Source of the DNA: DATAEK01 sp036258055
GTDB lineage: Bacteria; Acidobacteriota; Vicinamibacteria; Vicinamibacterales; 2-12-FULL-66-21
Assembly (NCBI GenBank): GCA_036258055.1
Contig: DATAEK010000132.1
Coordinates: 1-14,591, forward strand
DNA: 14,591 nucleotides
Direction of reading: 5' to 3'
Positions within the stretch are counted from its first letter, which is position 1. Every line of letters starts with the position of its first letter. The translations under genes and the position numbers were made by a program. The notes under the pieces were generated by a model. That model saw only the letters and a list, made by a program, of their open reading frames with translations, had not been told where the DNA came from and did not search any database. Positions 13,708-14,591 of the stretch are shown piece after piece.

Positions 13708-14591
13708 GTGATTCGCCACACGTCAGTGACGTTGCGTCTCCGGATCGTGACCGGAGCCTGTCTTCTTACCGCGGTCGCGCTCGCGGGTGCCCCGGCGCCA
13801 GAGCAATCCTCGGCGCCGTATTTTCCCGATCGCTTCGAATGGCAGACGCGGCGGCCCGATCAGGCCGGCATGGACCCGGCCAAGCTGGATGCCGCGATCA
13901 AACTCGCGATCGCGAGCGAGAATCCAGCGACCAAGGACCTCGCGGTCGATCTGGCGACGACGTTCGGCCGTGAGCCGTTCGATACGCCGATCGGGCCTGT
14001 CCAACCTCGCGCCGCGCTGAACGGCCTGATTCTTCGTCACGGCTACATCGTCGCCGAGTGGGGAGAGACGACGAAAGTAGACATGACGTTCAGCGTCACG
14101 AAGAGCTTTCTCTCGACAGTCGTAGGCCTGGCCTGGCAGAAGGGCTTGATCAAAGACGTCAACGATCGCGTGCGGGAGTACGTGCCGGGGACCGGACTCT
14201 TCGACGCGCCGCACAATCAACCCATCACATGGGAACACCTGCTGCGGCAGACCAGCGACTGGCAGGGCACGCTGTGGGGCAAGCCGGACTGGGCGGATCG
14301 ACCGGAGGGTCAGACACCGGCGGACTGGCCGAACCGCAAACTCTACGATCCGGGCACGCACTACAAGTACAACGACGTGCGCGTGAACGTCCTCGCGCTC
14401 GCCGCCCTCCACGTCATGCGGAAACCGCTGCCGCAGGTGCTGCGCGAAGAAATCATGGATCCGATCGGCGCGTCGGCGACGTGGCGGTGGTACGGGTACG
14501 ACAACGCATGGGTTGATATCGACGGACAGAAGATGCAGTCCATGACCGGAGGCGGGCACTGGGGCGGCGGGATGTTCATCTCCGCGCGCGA
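13708..14591 (+). CDS. Secreted beta-lactamase-fold serine hydrolase, N-terminal part
   Basis: Open from the GTG at 13708 to the right edge (294 codons); the C-terminus is outside the window. The N-terminus (VIRHTSVTLRLRIVTGACLL...) is a signal peptide ending near AGA-PA. It then reads QAGMDPAKLDAAIKLA, LNGLILRHGYIVAEWG, the SxxK motif SVTK (S129, K132), ITWEHLLRQTSDW and a YKYNDVR segment at the place of the YxN motif. This is the beta-lactamase class C/6-aminohexanoate-dimer-hydrolase-like group: periplasmic or secreted esterases and amidases. No good Shine-Dalgarno is visible, and GTG at 13726 is an alternative start. It lies head to head with a related gene, the starts separated by 105 bp. 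Confidence 0.84.
   Translation, partial: MIRHTSVTLRLRIVTGACLLTAVALAGAPAPEQSSAPYFPDRFEWQTRRPDQAGMDPAKLDAAIKLAIASENPATKDLAVDLATTFGREPFDTPIGPVQPRAALNGLILRHGYIVAEWGETTKVDMTFSVTKSFLSTVVGLAWQKGLIKDVNDRVREYVPGTGLFDAPHNQPITWEHLLRQTSDWQGTLWGKPDWADRPEGQTPADWPNRKLYDPGTHYKYNDVRVNVLALAALHVMRKPLPQVLREEIMDPIGASATWRWYGYDNAWVDIDGQKMQSMTGGGHWGGGMFISAR

Noticed and set aside
13723..14559. A 278-codon minus-strand frame at the right end
   Set aside because: The plus strand in this region encodes a clear beta-lactamase-fold protein open to the edge; the minus frame is its shadow.

Overview
The window is GC-rich (roughly 60-65 % by eye) bacterial chromosome. Gene types and style suggest a soil Acidobacteriota of the Vicinamibacteria kind. 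The clues are very large secreted M14 peptidases, BNR/Asp-box repeat proteins, many secreted serine hydrolases of the beta-lactamase fold, Gly/Arg-rich inserts, and intergenic space filled with heptanucleotide and GC-rich dispersed repeats. This is inference from style. There is no rRNA, tRNA or marker gene here to fix the taxonomy.

Layout. Positions 1-1094 (minus) hold the N-terminal 364 residues of a secreted or anchored Asp-box beta-propeller protein that runs off the left edge. Positions 1247-2779 (minus) encode an AsmA-family envelope protein. A divergent gap of about 126 bp leads to a 1042-residue secreted M14 zinc carboxypeptidase-like protein (2906-6034, plus). It converges on a secreted alpha/beta hydrolase (6108-7121, minus), and a heptanucleotide array fills the space between their stop codons and folds into a terminator-like hairpin. 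Upstream of the hydrolase lie a tandem 70-bp repeat and a second heptanucleotide array. These are followed on the minus strand by a small three-helix membrane protein, an unknown 127-residue-class protein, a decayed VCBS/FG-GAP repeat fragment, a RimJ/RimL-type GNAT acetyltransferase, a short hydrophobic reading frame and a DUF1990 protein.

Positions 9775-9939 carry the most striking non-coding object: a 159-bp MITE-like element with 42-nt near-perfect terminal inverted repeats, bounded by CTAG on both sides. Its right edge coincides with the stop codon of an M50 (site-2-protease-like) membrane metalloprotease (9936-10979, minus). That gene overlaps by 4 bp an upstream zinc-ribbon membrane protein (10976-11860), so the two look like a translationally coupled operon. 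A 305-bp gap with a compound hairpin follows. The window ends with two divergently transcribed serine hydrolases of the beta-lactamase/class C fold (12166-13602 minus; 13708-14591 plus, cut by the right edge).

Most identifiable products act in the envelope or outside the cell (propeller, AsmA, M14 peptidase, alpha/beta hydrolase, two beta-lactamase-fold hydrolases, M50 protease). I see no phage, CRISPR, toxin-antitoxin or biosynthetic cluster and no clear new defence-type system. What merits a second look is the repeat landscape (MITE in a stop codon, heptad arrays, tandem 70-mers) and the zinc-ribbon/M50 pair.
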